A program made the translations under genes and the position numbers. From NCBI GenBank assembly GCA_963669295.1, contig OY769938.1, positions 5,456,001-5,520,000 of the forward strand: DNA of 64,000 nt. Direction: 5' to 3'. Under the pieces are notes generated by a model. It searched no databases. It was not told where the DNA came from and worked only from the letters and a program-made list of their open reading frames with translations. Positions 43,428-52,703 of the stretch are shown here, one piece after another. The stretch is from G963669295 sp963669295. GTDB taxonomy: Bacteria; Bacteroidota; Bacteroidia; Flavobacteriales_D; CALLUQ01. Every line of letters begins with the position of its first letter. The first letter of the stretch is position 1.

Positions 43428-45011
43428 TTATTCTGCGACTTTTCGTTGAATCTCTTCTAACTCTTTTTTTAATGTTTCAATGGTAGCTTGTTGTTCTTTA
43501 ATAGCTTCAACAAGTACTGGAATTACTCCTTGATAATTGACCGTTTTTAAACCAGTACCTTCATGTGTTTTCACCAATTCAGGCAATACTTGTTCCAACT
43601 CCTGAGCAATAAACCCTATTTGACCTTCTCCATCCTCCTCCATTTTTGTCTTTTTTTCTCCTGTAATGTTAGGAGCTACTTTATCAATACTAAGATCATA
43701 TGTAACACCATTTAATGCCATCACCTTTTGCAAACCTCCTTGTAAAGGAGTAACATTCTTCTTCATACTCCGGTCAGACAGGTTAGTAAATGTACCATAC
43801 ACAGTTAAATTGGTAGTATGTACATCAAAAAGACGTTGTGTATTCGAGCCCAAAACGCCATAGTTATTTGTTGTTGGGAATATAGCAGGCTCAAATCCCT
43901 GATTCGTAAATTGGAAATCAGCTAATGCACCCGGGGGATCAATCAACACTCGTCCCGAAAAGTTGGCGGCATTCCCTGTTCCATTAGTAGTGGCATAAAT
44001 TGCATCACTCGCATTGGCAACATTGGAAATCTGAAATTGTCCCGCCCTACCGGTACCATTCGTTTTGGCCACCATAGCAGCCGAAGCATTAGTGGTACCC
44101 GTATTTTCGAAAAAACCTGAATGTCCCGTTCCATTAGTATGTGCATAAAGTGCTGTATCGCCATTCGAAGTGTTTGAGATAGTAAAAACCCCAGCCTTTC
44201 CCTGTCCTTGCTGTATTCCATGTAATGCATTACCTGTATTACTTGCATTGCCTATAGAAAAATGAGCTACATCTCCCGAAGATTGTATTGAATAGGCATT
44301 TACTGCAAGCGCACCAACAGCTCCAGCAATAAATTGTCCTCCATAGGTATTACCTTCTCCTTCTACGCCAATACCACCTACCCCATTCACACCAGTTCCA
44401 CCATTGTTAGCTGTAAAATAACCAGCAACTCCAGATCCTGAAGAGGCTTCCAAAGCAACCCCTCCTGTAGCAGGGTGTTTCCATAAATAAGCGCTTGGCT
44501 TTGCATTAGATGTTTTCACAACTAATGCTGTATCTGTTGAAAATGCTGAATACATTTCAATTTTAGCCTGTCCATATTGATCGCCCGAATAAAAGGCACC
44601 AGCGTACTGTACACCGCTTACAGAAGAATTCCCACTAACAGAAAGAACATGAGCGGGAGAATTCGTTCCAATACCCACACTATCAGTTGTGTTAAAAACA
44701 TAATTACCACTCTCACTCCAATCCGTATCATTTCCTCCAATACCAGTCCAAGTCGACCCAGTATAATAATAAAACCCCGCTGTGCCATTCGTTTGATAAA
44801 TCAATAACCCTGTAGCTGGGGAGGTAATAGCATCACGTTGAGCTTGTGTCATCCTTGGAATCAGTACCCCTTTATTAGTTGCAGCTACATCAAGCAATGC
44901 TGAAGCATGAGGTGAAGCGCCCGTAGCATTGATACCTACATTTTGAGCTGTTGCAACAACAGTAGTAGTTAGGAATGCTACAAGTAACAGTTGTTTTACA
45001 AGTCTTTGCAT
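43428..45011 (-). CDS. Tail-fibre/S74-domain surface protein with self-chaperone
   Basis: 527 residues from ATG 45011 (MQRLVKQLLLVAFLTTTVVATAQ signal peptide); the open frame begins further up with a TTG but the ATG is natural. The N-terminus NVGINATGASPHASALLDV with ITSPATGLLIYQTNG is the pattern of Bacteroidota 'tail fibre domain' proteins. The middle has several repeats of about 27-29 residues built on TNGTGxAGxF. The C-terminus is a Peptidase S74 intramolecular chaperone: SDRSMKKNV gives the Ser-Lys pair spaced by five as in endosialidase, then IGFIAQELEQVLPELVK and a coiled-coil end (EQQATIETLKKELEEIQ). It probably trimerises and self-cleaves; its ligand is unknown. Confidence 0.85.
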   Translation of the reverse strand: MQRLVKQLLLVAFLTTTVVATAQNVGINATGASPHASALLDVAATNKGVLIPRMTQAQRDAITSPATGLLIYQTNGTAGFYYYTGSTWTGIGGNDTDWSESGNYVFNTTDSVGIGTNSPAHVLSVSGNSSVSGVQYAGAFYSGDQYGQAKIEMYSAFSTDTALVVKTSNAKPSAYLWKHPATGGVALEASSGSGVAGYFTANNGGTGVNGVGGIGVEGEGNTYGGQFIAGAVGALAVNAYSIQSSGDVAHFSIGNASNTGNALHGIQQGQGKAGVFTISNTSNGDTALYAHTNGTGHSGFFENTGTTNASAAMVAKTNGTGRAGQFQISNVANASDAIYATTNGTGNAANFSGRVLIDPPGALADFQFTNQGFEPAIFPTTNNYGVLGSNTQRLFDVHTTNLTVYGTFTNLSDRSMKKNVTPLQGGLQKVMALNGVTYDLSIDKVAPNITGEKKTKMEEDGEGQIGFIAQELEQVLPELVKTHEGTGLKTVNYQGVIPVLVEAIKEQQATIETLKKELEEIQRKVAE

Positions 45012-45181
45012 AGTACGATTTTGAGATGTTGTACATAGCAAGAATATTCAACTTCTGATCTTCAATCAATCAAAAAAAAAATTGAAATTAGGGTTCAAGC
45101 GTCCACTCTCCTCTTTACCACCCAAGCAACACACTATTAATCAACCTCTTAAGCGTTTTATTATTTAGTTTTTAAAGCATG

Positions 45182-45206
45182 AAAAAAGGGGCTAAAAAGC
45201 CCCTTT
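45182..45206 (-). terminator. Terminator of purC
   Basis: AAAGGGGCT (45185-45193) / AGCCCCTTT (45198-45206), 4-base loop, followed on the minus strand by a T run. It is about 20 bases past the purC stop codon. Confidence 0.92.
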
Positions 45207-45228
45207 ACATCATATTATTAACTTCAAC

Positions 45229-46191
45229 TTATGCTTCAACGCTATTCGACTCAAGAAAAGCATTCACATTTTTCTCTACACGATCCAATACAGTGGACAC
45301 ATCTCCTTTCTCGAAGTTTTCGCCTGAAATGCTTTCAAACAACTCAATGTAACGGTCAGTAACTGAGTTCACAAATTCTTCTGGCATGTCTGGCATTTCC
45401 TGTCCATCTTTACCTTGAAATCCATGCTCAATTAGCCATTGTCTTACAAATTCCTTTGAAAGTTGTTTTTGTTGCTCTCCATTTGCTTGACGTTCCTCAT
45501 AACCAGCAGCATAAAAGTAACGTGATGAATCTGGTGTATGAATTTCATCTATGAGATAAATATTACCATTCACATCTTTACCGAACTCATACTTGGTATC
45601 AACTAAAATCAACCCTTTCTCTGCAGCCAATTCTGTACCACGTTGAAAAATTCGACGCGTATAATCTTCTAGTTTCACGTAGTCTTCTTCAGATACAATG
45701 CCTTGCGCCAAGATTTCTTCTCTTGAAATGTCCTCATCATGTCCTACATCTGCTTTAGTAGTTGGAGTTAATATTGGCTCTGGAAAACGATCATGTTCGT
45801 TCATTCCTTCTGGCATCGTTACCCCACATAATGTACGCTTACCAGCCTTGTATTCTCTCCATGCATGTCCTGTAAGGTAACCACGAATTACCATTTCCAC
45901 CTTAAAAGGAGTACAATAATGTCCTACGGTAACATTAGGGTCTGGAGAAGCAATCATCCAGTTTGGGACAATATCTTCAGTAGCCTTTAAAAACTTAACG
46001 GCCAGTTGATTCAATACTTGTCCTTTGTAGGGAATACCTTTTGGTAATACACAATCAAACGCCGATATACGGTCGCTAACTACCATAACTAACAACTTAT
46101 CGTCAATGTTGTATACGTCTCTTACTTTGCCATGGTAAACATGCTTTTGCCCTGGGAAATTAAAATCTGTTTTTAAGATTGTATTGCTCAT
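45229..46191 (-). CDS. purC: Phosphoribosylaminoimidazole-succinocarboxamide synthase
   Basis: 320 residues from ATG 46191 (MSNTILKTDFNF). The frame is open to 46248 but that part overlaps phoH and does not match the family. It joins CAIR and aspartate with ATP in purine synthesis. GKVRDVYNIDDKLLVMVVSD, LVDTKYEFGKDV and IDEIHTPDSSRYFY are the SAICAR synthetase signatures. It starts 10 bases after the phoH stop, so it is cotranscribed with phoH. Confidence 0.96.
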   Translation of the reverse strand: MSNTILKTDFNFPGQKHVYHGKVRDVYNIDDKLLVMVVSDRISAFDCVLPKGIPYKGQVLNQLAVKFLKATEDIVPNWMIASPDPNVTVGHYCTPFKVEMVIRGYLTGHAWREYKAGKRTLCGVTMPEGMNEHDRFPEPILTPTTKADVGHDEDISREEILAQGIVSEEDYVKLEDYTRRIFQRGTELAAEKGLILVDTKYEFGKDVNGNIYLIDEIHTPDSSRYFYAAGYEERQANGEQQKQLSKEFVRQWLIEHGFQGKDGQEMPDMPEEFVNSVTDRYIELFESISGENFEKGDVSTVLDRVEKNVNAFLESNSVEA

Positions 46192-46201
46192 GTTGATTGA
46201 G

Positions 46202-47173
46202 TTATTTTGGGTTATTAGATGACTTATCTTCTTTATCTGTATTTTCAAATGCTTTTATGATGGTTTTTACCAGTTTGTGTCGAATTACATCTTTTTCATC
46301 TAGCTCTACAAAACCAATACCTTTCACATTCCTCAATACTTTTTTTGCTGTAACCAAACCAGAAGTTTGATGCTTTGGCAAATCAATTTGCGTTACATCA
46401 CCAGTTATAACAAATTTTGCGGATTTACCCATTCGGGTTAAAAACATTTTTAATTGTGCTTGTGTTGCATTTTGTGCCTCATCCAAAATCACAAATGCCT
46501 TATCTAATGTTCTACCACGCATAAAGGCCAAAGGAGCAATTTGTATAATTCCAGATTCTAAATAGTCGGCCAGTTTTTCAGCAGGAATCATATCACGCAA
46601 AGCATCATATAGAGGTTGTAGGTATGGGTCGAGCTTTTCTTTTAAATCACCAGGTAAAAAACCAAGATTCTCTCCAGCTTCTACTGCTGGACGTGTTAAA
46701 ATGATTTTTCGAACTTGCTTACCTTTTAAGGCTCGTACAGCTAAAGCTACGGCAGTATACGTCTTTCCAGAACCAGCAGGGCCAACTGCAAACACCATAT
46801 CATTGTCCTTGATACGGTCAACCATTTTTCGTTGGTTGGCTGTTTTAGCAGTAACTTTGAGCCCTCCATTTCCATACACCAGTACATCGTCTCCTTCAGA
46901 GTCTTGTACAACTTCATCACCATTTTCCTGCATAAGATTTTCGATGTTCCCTTCTGTTAATCGATTATACTTATTGAAGTGAGTGATAAGCAATTCCAAT
47001 TTCTTCTCGAATCGCAAGATTTCTTCTTCGTCTCCCATAATTTTTATGGAAGTACCACGTGCTACAATTTTCAGCTTTGGAAAATAAGTACGAAGAAGCT
47101 CTAATTTGGAGTTATTCACCCCGTAAATATCCACCGGATTGATGGAATTAATTTCGATGATTTTTTCTTGCAA
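46202..47173 (-). CDS. phoH: PhoH-like ATPase
   Basis: 323 residues. P-loop GPAGSGKTYTAVALAV near residue 135, followed by IILTRPAVEAGENLGFLPGD, FVILDEAQNATQAQLKMFLT and FVITGDVTQIDLP, the RecA/helicase-like motifs of the PhoH/YbeZ family. An N-terminal KH-like region precedes them (residues ~1-75). The start is TTG at 47173; there is no ATG nearby and length then matches family members. In other bacteria YbeZ partners YbeY in ribosome maturation, but ybeY is not in this window. Confidence 0.92.
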   Translation of the reverse strand: MQEKIIEINSINPVDIYGVNNSKLELLRTYFPKLKIVARGTSIKIMGDEEEILRFEKKLELLITHFNKYNRLTEGNIENLMQENGDEVVQDSEGDDVLVYGNGGLKVTAKTANQRKMVDRIKDNDMVFAVGPAGSGKTYTAVALAVRALKGKQVRKIILTRPAVEAGENLGFLPGDLKEKLDPYLQPLYDALRDMIPAEKLADYLESGIIQIAPLAFMRGRTLDKAFVILDEAQNATQAQLKMFLTRMGKSAKFVITGDVTQIDLPKHQTSGLVTAKKVLRNVKGIGFVELDEKDVIRHKLVKTIIKAFENTDKEDKSSNNPK

Positions 47174-47298
47174 TGTTACTTAAATAAGTCGTTTTAGAGA
47201 ATTCATCACATTCTTAAACAAAATCTCTTAATTTTGGAACGTCAAATTAACAAAATTTATTCCATTTTCTTCAAAGAAAAGTATTAACAGTAGCGCGA

Positions 47299-48099
47299 AT
47301 GGCCATCATTACATTAACGACCGATATGGGCTTAAAAGACTACTATGTAGCATCGGTTAAAGGAGCCATATTGAGTCAGTTTCCAGAGGCTGTTATTGTT
47401 GATATCTCTCACGATGTTCCTCCTTTTAATATTGCACAAGCATCGTTTGTGATTCGAAATGCTTACAAAGATTTTCCTAAGGGCACAGTACACATCATTG
47501 GAGTTAACCCTGATGCAGACATGGATACTCATCACCTGGCAGTTGAGTTTGATGGTCATTATTTTGTGGGAGCTGACAATGGTATTTTCTCATTGCTATT
47601 TGATAAGCCTTTGGAACATATCTTTGAACTAAGCATTACCCAAGATAGTGACGACCTCACCTTCCCTACCAAGCACGTTTTTGTGAAAGCTGCATGCCAT
47701 ATTGCTCGTGGAGGAACTATGGAGGTCATTGGAAAGCGTATTGAGACCATACGACAACGTGAATTGTTTAGAGCTGTAGTAGAGGGAAGCATCATTCGGG
47801 GTACTGTCATCTATATCGACTCCTATGGCAATGTGATTACCAATATAACCGAATCACTATTTAAGGAAGTGGGCAAAGGTCGTGAATTTAGCATATACTT
47901 TCGTAAGGCTGATTATGATATTACTCGTATTAGTCAAGCCTATAACGAAGTACCTGAAGGAGAAAAAGTTGCGTTATTTAGCGCCACTGGTTATTTAGAA
48001 ATTGCCATTAACAAAGGGGTTGAAGGCTCAGGAGGAGGAGCCAATAAATTGTTTGGTCTAAAAGTAAATGATACTGTACGTATAGAATTTGTAGAATAA
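47299..48099 (+). CDS. S-adenosyl-L-methionine hydrolase (SAM hydroxide adenosyltransferase)
   Basis: 266 residues, single-domain DUF62 family. ITLTTDMGLKDYYVASVKG, VDISHDVPPFNIAQASFVI and GADNGIFSLLF (family signature Asp/Asn) are characteristic; IDSYGNVITNI follows. These enzymes hydrolyse SAM to adenosine and methionine. Their physiological role is not clear. Stop codon overlaps the start of the next gene (TAATG). A TAATTTTG element (47229-47236) lies upstream without a clear -33 partner. Confidence 0.92.
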   Translation: MAIITLTTDMGLKDYYVASVKGAILSQFPEAVIVDISHDVPPFNIAQASFVIRNAYKDFPKGTVHIIGVNPDADMDTHHLAVEFDGHYFVGADNGIFSLLFDKPLEHIFELSITQDSDDLTFPTKHVFVKAACHIARGGTMEVIGKRIETIRQRELFRAVVEGSIIRGTVIYIDSYGNVITNITESLFKEVGKGREFSIYFRKADYDITRISQAYNEVPEGEKVALFSATGYLEIAINKGVEGSGGGANKLFGLKVNDTVRIEFVE

Positions 48100-48392
48100 T
48101 GATTCGCATAGTTAAAATGACGTTTGCTCCTGAAAAAGTAGCTACCTTCCTGCAAAATTTCCATGCCAGTAAATCCGATATTAGATCATTTAAGGGGTGC
48201 CTACATTTAGAGTTACTACAGGATCAACACACCCCTAACATTTTCTTCACCTATAGCTTTTGGGAAAGTGAAGACCACTTGAATCACTATCGAGAATCAC
48301 CATTATTCAAAGCCATTTGGAGCAAAACTAAGATCCTGTTCATTGCTAAACCAGAGGCGTGGAGTGTAGAGCGCCAAGTAATGTTGGATTAA
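48099..48392 (+). CDS. Antibiotic biosynthesis monooxygenase-like (ABM) protein
   Basis: 97 residues, ferredoxin-like ABM dimer fold. MIRIVKMTFAPEKVATFLQNF, GCLHLELLQDQHTPNIFFTY and WESEDHLNHYRESPLF fit the family. Substrate unknown; family members include heme-degrading and quinol monooxygenases, and many have no known activity. Translationally coupled to the SAM hydrolase by a one-base overlap and overlaps the convergent lysA by 4 bases. Confidence 0.88.
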   Translation: MIRIVKMTFAPEKVATFLQNFHASKSDIRSFKGCLHLELLQDQHTPNIFFTYSFWESEDHLNHYRESPLFKAIWSKTKILFIAKPEAWSVERQVMLD

Positions 48393-49576
48393 ATAAATTT
48401 ATTGGAGTAATATGCCTTTGCTCGTTTACGTAAGTTATAGTTTGATGCCATAATCTCTCCATAGGCACCAGTGCTTCGAATTGCAATCAAATCACCTCGT
48501 TTTGTTTCAGGCAAACTCACTCGTTTACCAAAACAATCTGACGATTCGCATATGGGGCCAACCACATCGTAATGTCTCTCCTCTCCCTTTCCTGTAAGAT
48601 TTTGAATGGTATGATAGGATTGATATAAAGCTGGACGAATCAATTCAGTCATTCCGGCATCCAAAATGGCAAAATCAATGTTAACTCCATTTTTCACATA
48701 CAGAACTTTTGTAATCAAGTTACCACATTGCCCAACCACAGCCCTGCCTAATTCAAAATGCAACTGTTGTCCTGGTCTTAATTCAATGAAATCATCAAAT
48801 ACTTTGAAAAACTCCTCAAAGTTTGGGATGGGATTTTTATCAGGATTATGGTAATCGATCCCCAGTCCGCCTCCAACATTAATGTGTTCTACCCTTATCT
48901 GACGTTCCAGAAACCAATGTTGTATTTCATTTACCCGTATACATAGATGGCGGTAAGACGACAGATCGGTAATTTGCGAGCCAATATGAAAGTGTAACCC
49001 AATAAGATTCAAATGTTCACATTGCCCAAGTACTTCCAACACTACTTCAAACTCCCACGGATTAATCCCAAACTTATTTTCTTCTAACCCTGTGGTAATA
49101 TAATGGTGCGTATTTGGGTTTACATTAGGATTGATTCGTAAAGCCACATTCGCCTTTTTTCTTCGAGCAATTGCTAATTCATTTATTACTTCTAACTCTT
49201 GTACCGACTCGCAATTGAAGCAAAAAATATTGTGATCTAACGAGATATTGATTTCATCATCAGCTTTCCCCACTCCGGCAAAAACAATATTGTTAGGGTT
49301 AAAACCAATTTCAATAGCTTTCCGCACTTCATTGCCACTCACACAATCAGCACCCAATCCAGCTTCCTTAATAATCGATAGAATTTCGTCATTAGAATTG
49401 GCTTTCAAGGCATAATGTACCATGTAATTATAGCGCCCAGCAGCTACTTTTAACTGCTGCAGAGTCTTCTCCAATAAATCAAGGTTGTAGTAATGGAAAG
49501 GTGTGGATAACTCCCTAAAGTGGCTTACTAACATTTCGCTAAACATGGCTTGATGTTTTTTCAAAAAGTCCAACAT
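48389..49576 (-). CDS. lysA: Diaminopimelate decarboxylase
   Basis: 395 residues from ATG 49576; an ATG at 49546 is an equally good start and would reduce the overlap with lysC from 38 to 8 bases. PLP-dependent alanine-racemase-fold enzyme making lysine from meso-DAP. PLP lysine in MVHYALKANSNDEIL, glycine-rich PLP phosphate loop in NVGGGLGIDYH, Cys in GPICESSDCFGK near the active site and GAYGEIMASNYN at the C-terminus. Downstream of lysC in the same operon. Confidence 0.94.
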   Translation of the reverse strand: MLDFLKKHQAMFSEMLVSHFRELSTPFHYYNLDLLEKTLQQLKVAAGRYNYMVHYALKANSNDEILSIIKEAGLGADCVSGNEVRKAIEIGFNPNNIVFAGVGKADDEINISLDHNIFCFNCESVQELEVINELAIARRKKANVALRINPNVNPNTHHYITTGLEENKFGINPWEFEVVLEVLGQCEHLNLIGLHFHIGSQITDLSSYRHLCIRVNEIQHWFLERQIRVEHINVGGGLGIDYHNPDKNPIPNFEEFFKVFDDFIELRPGQQLHFELGRAVVGQCGNLITKVLYVKNGVNIDFAILDAGMTELIRPALYQSYHTIQNLTGKGEERHYDVVGPICESSDCFGKRVSLPETKRGDLIAIRSTGAYGEIMASNYNLRKRAKAYYSNKFI

Positions 49577-50873
49577 TTAATGCTTCCAATGCTTCCTTTT
49601 TATGGCTACTCTTTACCAATAGCGATACATTGTTATTGCTTCCTCCGTATGAAATCATTCGAATCGGAATATGCTGCAGCGAACCAAATATCTCTACTGC
49701 TGTTCCATACTTATCAGTAAGAAAATCGCCTACAATACAAATGATCGATAAATCTCGATCCACTTCTACCAAGCCAAACTCTTGTAATTCCTTTACAATG
49801 TCAACCAACTGATCGGTGTTATCTATGGTAAGTGATACGGCCACTTCAGAAGTTGTGATCATATCAATTGGGGTTTTATACCGTTCAAACACCTCAAATA
49901 CGCTACGCAAAAAGCCATAAGCCATCAACATTCTACCCGACTTAATCTTAATCGCAATGATCTTATCTTTTGCAGCAATTGCCTTAATACGATCTTTTGA
50001 CGAATTGGCAGAAATTACTGTTCCTTCTGCCTCTGGTTCCATGGTGTTCTTAAGTTTTACTGGAATATTGGCTTCTTTAGCCGGACGAATACTGGATGGG
50101 TGTAATATCTTCGCTCCAAAATAGGCCAACTCTGCTGCTTCATCAAATGATAGCTCTTTGATCGGGTAAGTATCTTTTACTATCCTTGGATCATTATTAT
50201 GCATACCATCAATATCAGTCCAAATTTGAATTTCATCAGCTTTGACTGCTACCCCAAGTAACGAAGCAGTATAATCACTCCCTCCTCTTTTTAGGTTGTC
50301 AATTTCACCAAAGGCATTACGACTAATATATCCCTGTGTTATGAAAAGTTGCTGACCTGGATGTTTGCTAATTTCTGCTTGTACATTCTTCTCAATATAA
50401 AACATATCAGGTTCTCCATCCTTGTCGATGCGCATAAACTCTAACGCTGGTAGCAATGCAGCATCAATTTGTTGTTCTTTCAGGTATAGATAAAATAGAT
50501 TTGTAGAAATCAGCTCGCCCTGTGCCAATACTGCTCGCTCTTCGTAAATCGTAAAAAGATCTTTTGTAAATCCATTGATATAATCGAAATAAGCATTAAT
50601 CAACTCTGTAGCTTCTTCTTTTGCTTCTGTTGTACGGTACAAGTTTTCAATGAATTGACCATAATGCATTTTCAATTCATCCATCTTTGCACGAGCGCAA
50701 GCTTTATCCTTAGCATACAAACAATCAGTAATCTCTACCAATGTATTAGTAGTACCTGATACTGCCGATAATACTACAATCTTCTTTCTTCCATCGTTAA
50801 TAAGGTGAGCTACTTGCTGCATACGCTGTGGCGCTCCTACCGATGTCCCACCAAACTTTAAGACTTTCATCAT
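49539..50873 (-). CDS. lysC: Aspartate kinase
   Basis: 444 residues, monofunctional. N-terminal kinase motif KVLKFGGTSVGAP, IVVLSAVSGTTNTLVEI and LKRGGSDYTASLLG. Two C-terminal ACT domains begin near residue 300 (IIAIKIKSGRMLMAYGF and LSIICIVGDFLTDKYG). It makes aspartyl phosphate, the first step to lysine, threonine and methionine. It is the first gene of the lysC-lysA operon and divergent from the sensor-like gene at 51079. ATG ATG start, either Met possible. Confidence 0.95.
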   Translation of the reverse strand: MMKVLKFGGTSVGAPQRMQQVAHLINDGRKKIVVLSAVSGTTNTLVEITDCLYAKDKACARAKMDELKMHYGQFIENLYRTTEAKEEATELINAYFDYINGFTKDLFTIYEERAVLAQGELISTNLFYLYLKEQQIDAALLPALEFMRIDKDGEPDMFYIEKNVQAEISKHPGQQLFITQGYISRNAFGEIDNLKRGGSDYTASLLGVAVKADEIQIWTDIDGMHNNDPRIVKDTYPIKELSFDEAAELAYFGAKILHPSSIRPAKEANIPVKLKNTMEPEAEGTVISANSSKDRIKAIAAKDKIIAIKIKSGRMLMAYGFLRSVFEVFERYKTPIDMITTSEVAVSLTIDNTDQLVDIVKELQEFGLVEVDRDLSIICIVGDFLTDKYGTAVEIFGSLQHIPIRMISYGGSNNNVSLLVKSSHKKEALEALNVGLFEKTSSHV

Positions 50874-51078
50874 GTTGTTTATTTGACTTTACACTAATCT
50901 TATTGCTGTTTTAACAATAGCAAAAGTATTTGGTCAATTGCTGTCTTTAAATTTTTTAAGGAAAAAAAACTACAAAACAGTATGTTTGTTTAAATCTTAA
51001 CTGAAAAATGAATTATTAACGTTTTTTGGTATATTTACACAGTTTTTTGTGTTTAGCGTTAAATTTTAAACAAACCAT

Positions 51079-51741
51079 ATGATTACCGTTGCTGAAGTGG
51101 TAGAAGACCTAATTAAGAAATCTCCTTTTTTGGAAGAAGCAATTGCCGATAGCTTAATCAATGTATCTTCATTGGCTCGAAGACTGAAACCCGAAATTGA
51201 AGATCGCTTAAAAAAGGAAGTAAAAAATGGTGCCATTGTTATGGCCATCAATCGTTTATCTTCTAACAATTACCATAAGGTAAACAAAGGCATTAAGTAC
51301 TTTGTAAACAACATGGGAGACGTTGTTGTACGTTCAAATTTACATGATTACACTTTTGCCAATTCTGAAACGTTGATTGATAGACAAACTGAGCTATTGG
51401 ATTACATAGGTAAGGAAAAAGATGTATTCTTTACTTTCTCTCAAGGGGTACACGAAACTACCATGATCTTGAGTTCAGGTATAATGGAAAAAGTGGAAGA
51501 AATTTTCAAAGGGGAGCGGTTAATGTCTAAAATGAACAACCTTGCTTCAATTACCATTAAACTGCCTGAAGGCAATACTGAAATTACTGGCATTTATTAT
51601 TTTATTTTAAAGAAGATCGCTTGGGAAGGCATCAGCATAATTGAAGTAATTTCTACCACCCATGAATTTACCATTGTAGTTGAAGATTCATTTATAGATC
51701 AAACCTTCTCTATCTTGATGAACATGAAAAAGAACGGGTAG
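51079..51741 (+). CDS. Unknown protein with possible ACT-like C-terminal domain
   Basis: 220 residues. The N-terminal ~90 residues are helical and basic (SSLARRLKPEIEDRLKKEVK), resembling a small DNA- or protein-binding domain. The C-terminal part, especially ~150-215 (SITIKLPEGNTEITGIYYFI, KKIAWEGISIIEVISTTHEF, TIVVEDSFIDQTFSILM), follows the strand-helix pattern of ACT domains. It is divergent from lysC across 205 bases. I infer, without proof, an amino-acid-sensing regulator. ATG at 51079; an AT-rich upstream region with TATATTTA is the best promoter candidate. Confidence 0.7.
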   Translation: MITVAEVVEDLIKKSPFLEEAIADSLINVSSLARRLKPEIEDRLKKEVKNGAIVMAINRLSSNNYHKVNKGIKYFVNNMGDVVVRSNLHDYTFANSETLIDRQTELLDYIGKEKDVFFTFSQGVHETTMILSSGIMEKVEEIFKGERLMSKMNNLASITIKLPEGNTEITGIYYFILKKIAWEGISIIEVISTTHEFTIVVEDSFIDQTFSILMNMKKNG

Positions 51742-51767
51742 TTTCTTTTAAAATATCCGATTCTTAT

Positions 51768-51795
51768 ACATGTCTAACTTGTGTCAAGTTCATGT
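51768..51795. repeat. Nested inverted repeat
   Basis: AACTTG-TGT-CAAGTT (51776-51790), flanked by ACATG (51768-51772) and CATGT (51791-51795). It lies 27 bases after the sensor-like gene stop and 176 bases before gldF. It could be an operator or a weak terminator; no T run follows. Confidence 0.5.
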
Positions 51796-51970
51796 TATCT
51801 TGTGCTGGTTGGCATTGAAATAGTTGTAATAGCACAAAAGGCTTATCTCGGCCTATTTTTTTATCCCTTTAATTTTCAACAAAAACACTTTAATAAATAA
51901 ACAAGGTGCAAAATATCTCTAAGCAAAAAAACGTTAATTTTGAACGCTTCCTGAAACCTTCATAGGAAAC

Positions 51971-52702
51971 ATGTTTGGATTATTGCTAAAGGAAATAAGA
52001 AGCTTTCTGAGCTCGCTAATCGGTTACATTGTTGTCATTGTCTTTTTGGTGCTGACCGGTAGTATCATGTGGCTAGTCCCAGGGAACCTAAATCCCCTGG
52101 ATAGTGGATATGCTGATATTTTTTCTTTATTTGAAATAGCCCCGTTTATTTTCCTTATTCTCATCCCAGCCATTACCATGAGATCGTTTGCAGAAGAAAA
52201 AAAAGGGGGCACAATGGAGCTATTACTAACAAAACCATTAACCGACATGCAAATTATACTGGCAAAGTACTTTGCTGGTGTAGTTCTTGTAATCTTTTCT
52301 TTGCTTCCTACCCTAGTGTATTTCCTATCTGTTTATTTGCTTGGAAATCCTGTAGGGAATATTGATACCGGTGGCACCTGGGGATCTTTTATTGGGCTTC
52401 TATTTATTGGTGGAGCTTTTGTTTCAGTAGGTATTTTTGCTTCGTCCATTACTAGCAATCAAATTGTTTCATTCATTGTATCTATCGCACTTTGCTTATT
52501 CTTTTGGTTAGGTTTTTGGGCCATTGGTTCTTTCGATATGTTTGGTACGTTCGACAATTTTGTATTGAATCTTGGCATTGATGAACATTATCAATCGATG
52601 AGTGTTGGAGCAATTGATAGCAGAGATATACTTTATTTCTTATCGTTCATTGCCATCTTCTTATTGTTAACCAAAACTGTATTAAGGAGCAGAAACTGGT
52701 AA
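51971..52702 (+). CDS. gldF: Gliding motility-associated ABC permease GldF
   Basis: 243 residues, polytopic inner-membrane protein with six hydrophobic segments (e.g. FIFLILIPAITM, GFWAIGSFDMFG region). MFGLLLKEIRSFLSSLIGYI and MRSFAEEKKGGTMELLLTKPLTDMQI are the ABC-2 permease signatures seen in GldF. With GldA and GldG it forms an ABC transporter required for gliding in Flavobacterium johnsoniae; gldA is not here. A TAATTTTG element (51935-51942) lies upstream, 28 bases before the ATG. It is followed one base later by gldG. Confidence 0.92.
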   Translation: MFGLLLKEIRSFLSSLIGYIVVIVFLVLTGSIMWLVPGNLNPLDSGYADIFSLFEIAPFIFLILIPAITMRSFAEEKKGGTMELLLTKPLTDMQIILAKYFAGVVLVIFSLLPTLVYFLSVYLLGNPVGNIDTGGTWGSFIGLLFIGGAFVSVGIFASSITSNQIVSFIVSIALCLFFWLGFWAIGSFDMFGTFDNFVLNLGIDEHYQSMSVGAIDSRDILYFLSFIAIFLLLTKTVLRSRNW

Positions 52703-52703
52703 T

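Noticed and set aside
46192..46248. N-terminal extension of purC
   Set aside because: Overlaps phoH and precedes the conserved family start at ATG 46191.
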